Shown in pieces: positions 51,677 through 59,868 of a DNA stretch of 64,000 nt. A model generated the notes under the pieces. The model was not told where the DNA came from and searched no databases. It was given only the letters and a program-made list of their open reading frames with translations. Position 1 is the stretch's first letter. Each line of letters starts with the position of its first letter. The translations under genes were made by a program, and so were the position numbers. Origin of the DNA: Mesonia aestuariivivens (GTDB lineage: Bacteria; Bacteroidota; Bacteroidia; Flavobacteriales; Flavobacteriaceae); NCBI RefSeq assembly GCF_019311235.1, contig NZ_JAHWDF010000013.1, positions 1 through 64,000 of the forward strand. Reading direction: 5' to 3'.

Positions 51677-52346
51677 AATTTTATTCATTTTAGTAGTTAT
51701 TTGTACTATGGCAAATGCACAGAAGAAAGACTTGGCTAATTTTAAATTTTATCACGACCAAAATTCAGCATTAAAAGATCAACTACCTATGCGGGATCAC
51801 GTGGTTTTTATGGGTAATTCAATCACACAATTTTGGAAAGATAAGCATCCAGAATTTTTTAAAGATAATCTATATGTCGATCGAGGAATTAGTGGACAAA
51901 CTTCTTCGCAAATGTTATTGCGTTTTCGTAGAGATGTGATCGATTTGAAGCCTAAAGCAGTGGTGATTTTAGCAGGTATTAATGATATTGCTCAAAATAC
52001 AGGACCAATCACGGTAGAAAATATCTTCGGAAATATTGTATCTATGGTAGAATTGGCTCAGGCAAATGATATTCAGGTGATTTTATGTTCAGTTTTACCA
52101 GCATCAAAATTTCCTTGGGAATCTACTATTAATCCTATTGAAAAAATTATTCAGCTCAATAATTTAATTTCTACTTATGCAGAAACACATAATTTACCTT
52201 ACGTAAATTATTATGAAGCCATGGTGATGAAAGATAAAGCTATTAATCCTGTTTATGCGAATGATGGTGTTCATCCTAACCGAGAAGGATATTTAGTGAT
52301 GGAGCCACTTGTAAATGCAGAAATAGAAAAACTTTCTGCAAATTAA
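51666..52346 (+). CDS. Exported SGNH/GDSL-type hydrolase
   Basis: The 226-residue protein has a signal peptide (ending MANAQ, about residue 19) and an SGNH domain. Block I is FMGNSITQFW with Ser52, block II is GISGQTSSQML, block III is LAGINDI with the Asn, and block V is DGVHPNREGY with the catalytic Asp-His. It deacylates esters of lipids or glycans in the periplasm; the substrate is unknown. It overlaps pxpC by 11 bp (ATGAAAAATAA). This link to a 5-oxoprolinase operon has no evident metabolic reason. Confidence 0.85.
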   Translation: MKNKILFILVVICTMANAQKKDLANFKFYHDQNSALKDQLPMRDHVVFMGNSITQFWKDKHPEFFKDNLYVDRGISGQTSSQMLLRFRRDVIDLKPKAVVILAGINDIAQNTGPITVENIFGNIVSMVELAQANDIQVILCSVLPASKFPWESTINPIEKIIQLNNLISTYAETHNLPYVNYYEAMVMKDKAINPVYANDGVHPNREGYLVMEPLVNAEIEKLSAN

Positions 52347-52419
52347 TTTTTTACAATTTGATATTTTATAGTATTAAAAACGACTTAATTTGAAATCTGT
52401 AAAAAAATCAATAGTGTTT

Positions 52420-53181
52420 ATGTCTATAAAATTGATTACAACCATTTTGGTACTTTCTGTTACTTTCTCAGGATGTAAATCTTTACCACCTTCTGCTTCG
52501 TCAAAAAAAATAATGAGTTTGAGATGGGGAACGTTAGGTGTCATTGATCAAAATGAAATTAATTTTTACGAGATTAAAGATCAACAATGGAAATCTATTT
52601 CTATAACAGAGTTTGAGATCCCTAAAAATGAGGGATTACTTCCGATAGGACTAGGAAGTATTGGAGTGATTAATAAAGAGGTTATTCAATTTTATTCTTA
52701 TGATAAAGAGCAGGGTTGGGGAAAATTGAAATATCCAGATTTTGAATTACCTGCGTACCAGCAGTTGGTTTCGTTAAGTTTAGGAACTATAGGTGTTGTT
52801 AACGACGGAACCATTAATTTTTACGGAGAGCGTGATGGTAATTGGCAATTAATAAAAGACAAAATAACTACTTTTAAACTTCCGCCTCACGAAAAAATTA
52901 TCACATTAATGCTTGATCCTTTAGGTATTTCTTCTATTGGTATTATAAATAAAGGAAATTTAAACCTATATCATTACCATATAGATACAAAAACTTGGGA
53001 GCAAAGTGATCTTAAATTTACCCTTTCTGATGAAAAAGAAATTGTTTCTGTAGGTTTTGGTGCTATTGGAGTGTTAACCAATAATCGCATAAAATTTTAT
53101 GAATTAGAAGCGTTTTTAAATGGTAAAATAACGAAGAAGCATTTAGAAAAACTTCCAGATTTTATAATATCAGAAAATTAA
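52420..53181 (+). CDS. Lipoprotein with five propeller-like repeats
   Basis: The 253-residue protein is best started at the ATG at 52420, which gives a clean lipoprotein signal (TFSGC, Cys19); a TTG at 52390 would add ten residues. The mature protein is made of five units of about 42-49 residues, each with the pattern G(T/S/A)(L/I)G(V/I)(I/V/L)..(N)xx(I/L).(F/L)Y: WGTLGVIDQNEINFY at 36-50, LGSIGVINKEVIQFY at 78-92, LGTIGVVNDGTINFY at 121-135, SSIGIINKGNLNLY at 171-184 and GAIGVLTNNRIKFY near 220. This suggests a five-bladed beta-propeller on the cell surface. No function is known to me. It is convergent with the RluA-type gene, 3 bp apart. Confidence 0.7.
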   Translation: MSIKLITTILVLSVTFSGCKSLPPSASSKKIMSLRWGTLGVIDQNEINFYEIKDQQWKSISITEFEIPKNEGLLPIGLGSIGVINKEVIQFYSYDKEQGWGKLKYPDFELPAYQQLVSLSLGTIGVVNDGTINFYGERDGNWQLIKDKITTFKLPPHEKIITLMLDPLGISSIGIINKGNLNLYHYHIDTKTWEQSDLKFTLSDEKEIVSVGFGAIGVLTNNRIKFYELEAFLNGKITKKHLEKLPDFIISEN

Positions 53182-53184
53182 ACT

Positions 53185-53889
53185 CTATTCACAAACTTTC
53201 CAAAGTGGATCTTCGGGTACTGGGGCTTCAAAATTCATTTCTTCTTTAAGTACAGGATGAATTAAATTTAGTTTTCTAGCATGTAAACTAATACTTGCAT
53301 CTTTATTACTTCTGTCAAAACCATATTTTAAATCGCCTTTAATAGGGCAGCCAATAGCAGACAGCTGACTTCTAATTTGATGATGTCTACCGGTTTCTAG
53401 AGCTATCTCTAAAAGAAAATAATTATCTAGTTTTTTAAGCACTTGATAATGAAGAATTGCTTTTTTGCTATCGGGAACTTCATTCTTATGAGCATAAGAT
53501 TTATTTTGCTTTTGGTTTCGTTTTAAGTAATGTACGAGCGTGTCTTTTTTTTGAGGAGGTTCATTTTTTACTAACGCCCAATAGGTTTTCGCGGTTTTCT
53601 TTTCAGCAAATAACTTATTAAGCCTAGGTAGCGCCTTAGAGGTTTTAGAAAAAATCACAATTCCAGTGGTAGGTCGGTCTAAACGATGAACCACTCCTAA
53701 ATAAACGTTTCCTGGTTTATTGTATTTTTCTTTTAAATAAGATTTTACAACTTCGCTTAAAGGTTTATCTCCGGTTTTATCACCTTGCACGATATCTCCT
53801 GCACGCTTATTAATTACAATTAAATGATTGTCTTCGTAAATAACGTTTAAATTGTCTTTATGGCTATGTGTTCCTTTCAATTTATTCAA
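53185..53889 (-). CDS. RluA-family pseudouridine synthase
   Basis: The 234-residue enzyme lacks an S4 domain and starts near the catalytic domain (VIYEDNHLIVINK). The motif GVVHRLDRPTTGIVIF carries the catalytic Asp, and GRHHQIRSQLSAIG lies in the C-terminal half. It converts uridine to pseudouridine in rRNA or tRNA; the target base cannot be read. There is no in-frame ATG near the start: the frame opens after a TAA and the start must be TTG (53889 or 53880). Confidence 0.9.
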   Translation of the reverse strand: MNKLKGTHSHKDNLNVIYEDNHLIVINKRAGDIVQGDKTGDKPLSEVVKSYLKEKYNKPGNVYLGVVHRLDRPTTGIVIFSKTSKALPRLNKLFAEKKTAKTYWALVKNEPPQKKDTLVHYLKRNQKQNKSYAHKNEVPDSKKAILHYQVLKKLDNYFLLEIALETGRHHQIRSQLSAIGCPIKGDLKYGFDRSNKDASISLHARKLNLIHPVLKEEMNFEAPVPEDPLWKVCE

Positions 53890-53994
53890 ATTAATTTAAT
53901 GACTTTTTAAGGTTTAGAAATGAAATAATTATGATAAAAAAAATGAAACTAAGAAGTATTAATTCAGGCTCAAAGTCTATCTGATATATTAAGC

Positions 53995-54378
53995 TTAAGC
54001 TATTTTAATAGGCTTTTTGTTTTCATCAATAGCTACAAAAGTAAATTCTCCTGAAACGGCTTTTTCTCTACTTTCAGAATACATTTCTTCTACAAAAATT
54101 TCTACAATTACTTTTAAACTTGTACTTCCTACATGAGTTACTTTACCAGTAAGTTCTATAATTGTGCCTGCGGGAATAGGCTTTTTAAAATCTATTTTAT
54201 CACTGCTTACTGTTACCATTTGTTGCCTGCTAAAGCGAGTAGCGGTGATAAAAGCAGTTTCATCCATGAGTTGCATGGCTGTACCCCCAAATAAGGTATC
54301 ATAATGGTTAGTCGTGTTTGGGAAAACCGCTTTAAAAATGGTGGTTTTAGAATCTTCTATTCGTTTTTCTTTATTCAT
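53995..54378 (-). CDS. Hotdog-fold acyl-CoA thioesterase (YciA-like)
   Basis: The 127-residue protein has the 4HBT thioesterase pattern: FPNTTNHYDTLFGGTAMQLMDETAF with the conserved Gly-Gly and Asp, SSDKIDFKKPIPAGTIIELTG, and VGSTSLKVIVEIF. It hydrolyses acyl-CoA to free CoA and acid in the cytosol; chain-length preference is unknown. Its ATG overlaps the stop of the upstream PAS gene by 4 bp (ATGA), so the two are coupled. Confidence 0.88.
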   Translation of the reverse strand: MNKEKRIEDSKTTIFKAVFPNTTNHYDTLFGGTAMQLMDETAFITATRFSRQQMVTVSSDKIDFKKPIPAGTIIELTGKVTHVGSTSLKVIVEIFVEEMYSESREKAVSGEFTFVAIDENKKPIKIA

Positions 54379-54965
54379 GCAATTTGTTTTTCAAGCGCTA
54401 AGAAATGTGTTGTAGTTTCATTAAATAACGGATAAACGTGAATTTCACACGTATATGGGGTGTTGTCTTTTTTATAATTAATAACCGTTTCAGAAAAAGC
54501 TTGTCTAGCCAAGATACGCTTTCTTATTCTTGATTTTGCAGCAGCAGATGTTTTCTTTCCTTGTAAGAATGCAGGTGTTTGCGTGGTTGCAAATTTTTGA
54601 TGGTAACCTGTCATCTCTTTAAAACCTTTAGAAACCCAAACAATTTGTTTTTCTAAATTAGTCATTACTAAAGCTTCAAAATCGTGAGCAGAGAAAATCT
54701 CATTAAAATTATTTTGAAAGCTATACTTTTCTGTAAAAGCTAAGAAAGATTGGTATTCTCTTTCTTTTCTAATTTTTATGATTTGTTCTGAAGCAGACTC
54801 ACTAAAAATATCCCAACTTAGTAACGGTGTGGTTTTAATGGAAGAGGGTTCAATTTGTTCTTTTACCTCTTTATATTTTTTTACAGAAATTGAAGATAGA
54901 TAGAAGTCTAGCCCCATCATATTTGTTAGGTTATTTTTCATAGTCTTAGTATTGCTCGTTTTCAT
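54375..54965 (-). CDS. PAS/LOV-like sensor protein without the photoactive cysteine
   Basis: The 196-residue protein has a single C-terminal PAS domain (about 90-196) and a helical N-terminal half. The domain begins [27 protein letters not shown] and keeps the FLQG motif and the [19 protein letters not shown] segment typical of LOV domains. At the site where LOV proteins have the flavin-bonding cysteine (NCRFLQ) it has TPAFLQ, so no cysteine adduct is possible. It has no kinase or output domain. The start may be the ATG at 54965 (20-bp overlap with panB) or the one at 54941. It lies between panB and the thioesterase. Confidence 0.75.
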   Translation of the reverse strand: MKTSNTKTMKNNLTNMMGLDFYLSSISVKKYKEVKEQIEPSSIKTTPLLSWDIFSESASEQIIKIRKEREYQSFLAFTEKYSFQNNFNEIFSAHDFEALVMTNLEKQIVWVSKGFKEMTGYHQKFATTQTPAFLQGKKTSAAAKSRIRKRILARQAFSETVINYKKDNTPYTCEIHVYPLFNETTTHFLALEKQIA

Positions 54966-55764
54966 TAGGAAATTCTCCTGCTTTTACATCTTTATGATAA
55001 GCTTGAAAGGCGCTGGTCATTTCGGTATGTAAATCGAGATAACGTCTTAAAAAACGAGGATTAAACTCATGAGTCATTCCTAACATATCATGAACAACAA
55101 GTACCTGACCATCTACGCCGTTACCTGCGCCAATTCCAATAACAGGAATAGAAATGCTTTCTGCCACTTCTTTTGCTAATTTTGCTGGAACTTTTTCTAA
55201 AACTACCGCAAAGCAGCCTATTTTCTCAAGCATCTTAGCATCGGCTTTTAATTTTTCTGCTTCTTCTTCTTCTTTAGCTCTTACCGTGTATGTTCCAAAT
55301 TTATAAATAGATTGCGGCGTAAGTCCTAAATGTCCCATCACAGGAATACCTGCATTTAAAATACGCTTAATCGATTCTTTTATTTCTTTACCACCTTCTA
55401 ATTTTAAAGCGTGAGCGCCACTTTCTTTCATAATTCTTATGGCAGAACGTAAGGCTTCTTTAGGATCACTTTGGTAAGTGCCAAAAGGTAAATCTACCAC
55501 AACCAAAGCTCTTTTAATAGCTCTTACTACAGACGACGCATGGTAAATCATATGGTCTAATGTCATGGGTAAAGTAGTTTCATATCCTGCCATAGTGTTA
55601 GCAGCAGAATCTCCAACTAAGATAGTATCAATCCCAGCACCATCTACAATGCTTGCCATCGTATAATCATAAGCCGTAAGCATAGAGATTTTTTCGTTGT
55701 TGGCTTTCATTTCTACCAATGACTTTACGGTAACTCTTTTATATTGTTTTTTTGCAACTGACAT
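54946..55764 (-). CDS. panB: 3-methyl-2-oxobutanoate hydroxymethyltransferase
   Basis: The enzyme has 272 residues from the ATG at 55764 ([16 protein letters not shown]); an upstream ATG at 55815 would add 17 residues that do not look like the family. It makes ketopantoate for coenzyme A synthesis. Marks are [37 protein letters not shown], the Mg-binding and substrate residues in [17 protein letters not shown] and [20 protein letters not shown]. It is the first gene of the panB-PAS-thioesterase unit. Confidence 0.95.
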   Translation of the reverse strand: MSVAKKQYKRVTVKSLVEMKANNEKISMLTAYDYTMASIVDGAGIDTILVGDSAANTMAGYETTLPMTLDHMIYHASSVVRAIKRALVVVDLPFGTYQSDPKEALRSAIRIMKESGAHALKLEGGKEIKESIKRILNAGIPVMGHLGLTPQSIYKFGTYTVRAKEEEEAEKLKADAKMLEKIGCFAVVLEKVPAKLAKEVAESISIPVIGIGAGNGVDGQVLVVHDMLGMTHEFNPRFLRRYLDLHTEMTSAFQAYHKDVKAGEFPNENEQY

Positions 55765-55827
55765 TTTCTTGTTTTTTGTTGAAGTAAAAGTACTAAATTC
55801 GTACGCGAACATCAAAATATTAACGTC

Positions 55828-56283
55828 ATGCGATTTTTATACTTTTTTATAATGTTTTCTTTTGCCTTTACGGGATTTTCTCAGACTAAAGAAGAAAGTG
55901 CAAACACTATGGTGAAAGAGTTTTTTAAAGCTTTTAATCAACAAGATAGTGTGAAGTTAAAATCATTTGCATTCGAGGAGGTAGAGCTTAAGTCTATTGT
56001 GAAAAATGATCAAGGTAAAATGGTTGTCCATACCGATACTTATGATAATTTTATAAGCAATATTGTAAATATTCCTCGAGAAGTTAATTTTGAAGAACGT
56101 TTAGGAATAGTTGAAATAAAAACGGATGGTTATTTGGCAAGTGTGTGGGTGCCTTATGAGTTTTATTTAAATGAAGAGTTAAGCCACTGCGGGGTGAATA
56201 TTTTTCAGTTAATATATACCCAAAAAGGGTGGAAAATTATTTCTCTTTTTGATACTCGAAAAAAACAGGCTTGTAAGTACTAA
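55828..56283 (+). CDS. Exported NTF2-like (SnoaL-type) protein
   Basis: The 151-residue protein has a signal peptide (ending FTGFSQ, about residue 19) and an NTF2-like fold: a helical start ([14 protein letters not shown]), then [30 protein letters not shown] and a final beta strand [25 protein letters not shown]. Such domains bind or transform small molecules, and no catalytic residues are obvious. It is likely periplasmic and is divergent from panB (64 bp between starts). Confidence 0.65.
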   Translation: MRFLYFFIMFSFAFTGFSQTKEESANTMVKEFFKAFNQQDSVKLKSFAFEEVELKSIVKNDQGKMVVHTDTYDNFISNIVNIPREVNFEERLGIVEIKTDGYLASVWVPYEFYLNEELSHCGVNIFQLIYTQKGWKIISLFDTRKKQACKY

Positions 56284-56326
56284 ACTTTCTTTATACTTTT
56301 TAAATTCGTCATTAAAACTTACTATT

Positions 56327-57499
56327 ATGAATTACATACTCTTTGATGGAGATGCTAGAAATAAATTATTACCCTTTACTTATACACGTCCGGTCGCCGA
56401 TATTCGAGTCGGAATATTAACCATTCGTGAAAAATGGGAGCTTTTATTAGAAACGACCACCACTACAATTACAGAAGCTTACCTTTCTGAAAAATGGCCA
56501 ATGGTCGAGATGGAAGAAAATGTAATGATTAACGGTGCTTATTTTCCTTCGGAAAGCTTATTACATCAATTAGAAAATTTACAAGCTAATCAGGTGCTTG
56601 TTCATCAAGATACTTATGTAGCTTTTAAAGCTGCAGAAGATGAAGAAATAGATTTAGAAAGTTTTGAAGCTATTGATCTTGAAGAAGAACCACTTTATAT
56701 AGAAAACACTTGGGATATTTTCTCTAAAAACGGAGAAGCAATTGAGCGTGATTTTTATTGGTTGACAAAAGATAAAACTTCTAAAGAAATTCCAGGTTCT
56801 GTATTTTGCGTGAATAAAGAACGAATTTTTGTAGAAGAAGGTGCAAAGTTAACTATGGCGAGTTTAAATGCAGCGAATGGTCCAATTTATATCGGTAAAG
56901 ATGCTGAGGTGATGGAATCTTGTAGCATTCGCGGACCTTTTGCTCTTTGTGAACACGCTACTTTAAAAATGGGGGCTAAAATTTATGGACCAACCACCGT
57001 GGGACCTTACAGTAAAGTTGGTGGAGAAGTAAGTAACTCTATTCTTATGGGATATTCTAATAAAGGGCACGATGGCTTTTTAGGAAATTCTGTTTTAGGC
57101 GAATGGTGTAATTTAGGGGCAGATACCAATAACTCGAATTTAAAAAATAATTATGCTGAAGTAAGACTGTGGTGCTACGAAACTGAAGGTTTTGCCAAAA
57201 CCGGATTGCAGTTTTGTGGTTTAATGATGGGTGATCATTCTAAATGCGGAATTAATACCATGTTTAATACTGGAACGGTAGTAGGGGTAAGTGCTAACAT
57301 TTTTGGTGCTGGTTTCCCAAGAAATTTTGTCCCTAGTTTTAGTTGGGGCGGCAGTAGTGGAACTACGACTTACAAAACCAATAAAGCTTTTGAAGTTGCA
57401 GAAAAAGTAATGTCAAGACGTGAAATCGATTTTTCTGAAGAAGACAGAGCAATTTTAGAACACGTTTTTGAAGAAACCTCTAAATTTAGAAGAGGTTAA
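56327..57499 (+). CDS. GlmU-family sugar-phosphate nucleotidyltransferase-like protein
   Basis: The protein has 390 residues from the ATG at 56327 (MNYILFDGDARNKLLPFTYTRP). It has a reduced nucleotidyltransferase-like N-terminal domain (RPVADIRVGILTIREKWE) and a C-terminal left-handed beta-helix with GCSIRGPFALCEHATLKMGAKIYGPTTVGPYSKVGGEVSNS-type repeats and GDHSKCGINTMFNTGTVVG. The canonical GXGTRM.P motif of GlmU is missing, so its transferase activity is uncertain. It belongs to the GlmU-like group common in Bacteroidota, which is expected to handle cell-wall or surface sugars. Confidence 0.75.
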   Translation: MNYILFDGDARNKLLPFTYTRPVADIRVGILTIREKWELLLETTTTTITEAYLSEKWPMVEMEENVMINGAYFPSESLLHQLENLQANQVLVHQDTYVAFKAAEDEEIDLESFEAIDLEEEPLYIENTWDIFSKNGEAIERDFYWLTKDKTSKEIPGSVFCVNKERIFVEEGAKLTMASLNAANGPIYIGKDAEVMESCSIRGPFALCEHATLKMGAKIYGPTTVGPYSKVGGEVSNSILMGYSNKGHDGFLGNSVLGEWCNLGADTNNSNLKNNYAEVRLWCYETEGFAKTGLQFCGLMMGDHSKCGINTMFNTGTVVGVSANIFGAGFPRNFVPSFSWGGSSGTTTYKTNKAFEVAEKVMSRREIDFSEEDRAILEHVFEETSKFRRG

Positions 57500-57512
57500 A
57501 ATAATATCCAAA

Positions 57513-58079
57513 TTATTTAATTTTAATACCATAATGTAAAAGCAGTCCGCTAAGGTTATCTTTACTAAAGTGCGCTGCTTTTATATTATTTACTTCTGGA
57601 TTAATACTGAAGTTTTGAGCGGTCATAAAATTACATTTTGTTAAATTACTTCTGTCAAAAACAGCTCCGTTTAAAATGCTATGGTCAAAGCTACTCGCTT
57701 CCAAATCAGTTTCTGTAAAATCTACCTCTTTTAAACTGCAGTGATCAAAACTGGTTTTCTTTAGTTTGCATTGAAAAAAAGACGAAAAGTTAAGCTGACA
57801 ATAATGAAAATTCACTCCCAGTAAAAATTGGTTGCAAGCATCAAATCGTAAACCTAAAAGTTTACATTCTTCAAAGGTACATTCGTTTAAACTACAATTG
57901 TTGAGGTTGGCTGAGCTAAAATCACAACTATAAAACTCGCAATCTGTAAAATTAAACCCTGAAAGTTTTAAATTTTGAAACTGACAGTTCTTAAAAATAC
58001 AGTTGTCAAATTCAGCAATTTCTTGTTGAAGTTTAAAATCTACATTTTTAAAAGTTTCGTCTTGGTAATATTTCATCAT
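57513..58079 (-). CDS. Pentapeptide-repeat protein
   Basis: The 188-residue cytosolic protein is almost wholly made of degenerate pentapeptide repeats of the form A/C(D/N)(L/F)xx (such as CDFSSANLNNCSLNECTFEEC and CSLKEVDFTETDLEASSFDHS), giving a right-handed quadrilateral beta-helix. It has many cysteines (about 14), more than usual. Some relatives mimic DNA and protect gyrase from quinolones, but nothing here proves such a role. It is convergent with the GlmU-like gene, 13 bp apart. Confidence 0.85.
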   Translation of the reverse strand: MMKYYQDETFKNVDFKLQQEIAEFDNCIFKNCQFQNLKLSGFNFTDCEFYSCDFSSANLNNCSLNECTFEECKLLGLRFDACNQFLLGVNFHYCQLNFSSFFQCKLKKTSFDHCSLKEVDFTETDLEASSFDHSILNGAVFDRSNLTKCNFMTAQNFSINPEVNNIKAAHFSKDNLSGLLLHYGIKIK

Positions 58080-58087
58080 TAAAAATA

Positions 58088-58171
58088 AAAAAGGCTATTT
58101 GAAAAGCTTAGAACATCATGCTGAACTTAACTCAGCTAGATGATTGATAAAGCATTTCAAATAAGCCTTTA
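58088..58171 (-). terminator. Terminator of purB with a repeat in its loop
   Basis: On the minus strand AAAGGCTTATTTGAAATGCT pairs imperfectly with AAGCTTTTCAAATAGCCTTTT (outer arms 58150-58171 and 58088-58108) and is followed by TTTTATTTTT. The loop of about 40 nt contains a short copy of the dispersed repeat seen at 36206 and 38163. Confidence 0.6.
58114..58137. repeat. REP-like dispersed repeat, type 2, partial copy 3
   Basis: CATCATGCTGAACTTAACTC matches the first half of the repeats at 36206 and 38163. It lies inside the loop of the purB terminator. Confidence 0.55.
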
Positions 58172-58181
58172 AGATTATAAA

Positions 58182-59516
58182 CTATATTCCAGTATAATTT
58201 TGTGGAGTAATCACTTTTAGTTCCTTTTTAATTTCTGAGGAAACATCAAGTGTTTCAATAAAATCTGCAATACTTTTTGCGGTGATTTTCTCGTTAGTTC
58301 TGGTTAAACCTTTTAGGGCTTCATAAGGATTTGGGTAAGCTTCACGACGAAGAATAGTTTGTATCGCTTCAGCAACAACAGCCCAGTTATTCTCTAGATC
58401 TTCATTCAGCTTGTATTCATTTAGCAATAATTTATTCAATCCTTTTAAAGTAGATTGTAATGCAATTAAAGTATGACCCATTGGCATTCCAATCGTTCTT
58501 AAAACCGTGCTATCAGTTAAATCACGCTGTAGACGGCTTAACGGGAGTTTTGCTGCTAAATGCTCAAATAATGCATTGGCAACTCCTAAATTTCCTTCAC
58601 TATTTTCAAAGTCAATCGGGTTTACTTTATGTGGCATTGCAGAAGAACCAACTTCGCCTTTCTTTATTTTTTGCTTGAAATAATCCATAGAAACATAGGT
58701 CCATACATCGCGGTCTAAGTCAATTAAAATGGTATTGATGCGTTTTAAGGCGTCAAAAGTCGCTGCCATATAATCGTAATGCTCGATTTGTGTGGTTGGG
58801 AAAGAATGTTTCATTCCTAAACCTTCTACAAAATCAGTTCCAAAAGCTTTCCAATCAATCGATGGGTAAGCAACTTTGTGCGCATTGTAATTTCCGGTTG
58901 CGCCACCAAATTTTGCTGCTGTTGGTGTTTGTACTAAGGTTTTAATTTGTTCTTCAATACGAGTTACAAACACATCTATTTCTTTTCCTAAACGGGTAGG
59001 GGATGCGGGTTGCCCGTGAGTTCTGGCTAAAAGCGGAATTTCTTTCCAATCTTCAGCCATTTCTTTCAATTTATCTAAAACCTCGTTTAATAGTGGGTAA
59101 TAAACCTGCTCAATAGCGTCTTTTAAACTTAACGGAACAGAAGTGTTATTAATATCTTGAGAAGTAAGCCCAAAATGTATAAATTCTTTAGATTCATTTA
59201 AACCTAAATTGTCCATTTCTTTTTTGATAAAGTATTCAACCGCTTTCACATCGTGATTGGTGACAGACTCTATCTCTTTCACGGCTTGTGCATCTTCGGT
59301 AGAAAAATCTTCATAAATTTTTCGAAGTTTTGGGAAATAAGATGCGTCTACTTTTTGTAGTTGCGGTAAAGGTAGCTCACAAAGTGCAATAAAATATTCT
59401 ATTTCTACTTTTACACGGTATTTAATTAATGCTTCTTCACTAAAATAGGGTATTAAATTTTTAGTTTTAGAAGCATATCTGCCGTCTATGGGTGAAATGG
59501 CCTGAAGCGGATTCAT
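58182..59516 (-). CDS. purB: Adenylosuccinate lyase
   Basis: The 444-residue enzyme acts twice in purine synthesis, releasing fumarate from SAICAR and from adenylosuccinate. Marks are SPIDGRYASKTKNL at the start, ESVTNHDVKAVEYF, TRTHGQPASPTRLGKE-like RTHGQPASPTRLGK, and the flexible catalytic loop GSSAMPHKVNPIDFENSEGNL with the catalytic serine. Length and segments match the E. coli type of PurB. It has its own terminator; no other purine gene is adjacent. Confidence 0.96.
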   Translation of the reverse strand: MNPLQAISPIDGRYASKTKNLIPYFSEEALIKYRVKVEIEYFIALCELPLPQLQKVDASYFPKLRKIYEDFSTEDAQAVKEIESVTNHDVKAVEYFIKKEMDNLGLNESKEFIHFGLTSQDINNTSVPLSLKDAIEQVYYPLLNEVLDKLKEMAEDWKEIPLLARTHGQPASPTRLGKEIDVFVTRIEEQIKTLVQTPTAAKFGGATGNYNAHKVAYPSIDWKAFGTDFVEGLGMKHSFPTTQIEHYDYMAATFDALKRINTILIDLDRDVWTYVSMDYFKQKIKKGEVGSSAMPHKVNPIDFENSEGNLGVANALFEHLAAKLPLSRLQRDLTDSTVLRTIGMPMGHTLIALQSTLKGLNKLLLNEYKLNEDLENNWAVVAEAIQTILRREAYPNPYEALKGLTRTNEKITAKSIADFIETLDVSSEIKKELKVITPQNYTGI

Positions 59517-59669
59517 AGGGTTTACGTTAAAAAATTAAAGCGATAAAGATAAAGCTTAAGCGCCACCTATAAAACAGAATGCAGAACTTATTTCAACAAT
59601 TAAATCTTTATATGGAATATAAGATTGATATGTAAAATATGTATATTGGTGTAACTTTAAAATAATGCC

Positions 59670-59855
59670 ATGATTAGTAAAAAAGTTTTAGAAAAGGAAT
59701 TGCAAAATTTTCCTGATCACTTTACAATCGATGAATTGGTGGGTAAACTTATCGTTTTAGAAAAAAGACAACGGGAGCATACTTATATCAACGGATTGGG
59801 AGCTATACCTGTAAAAGAATTAGATACAGAAATAGAAAAGTGGTTTAAGATGTAG
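59670..59855 (+). CDS. Small unknown protein (61 residues)
   Basis: The protein has two predicted helices around a short turn: KKVLEKELQNFP with DHFTIDELVGKLIVLEKRQRE, then an acidic tail IEKWFKM. The pattern looks like an orphan antitoxin or a small regulator, but no toxin gene lies next to it and I do not recognise a family. It has a good ATG, a 13-bp gap to the convergent sirtuin gene and codon use like its neighbours. Confidence 0.55.
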   Translation: MISKKVLEKELQNFPDHFTIDELVGKLIVLEKRQREHTYINGLGAIPVKELDTEIEKWFKM

Positions 59856-59868
59856 GTAATTTGACGTA

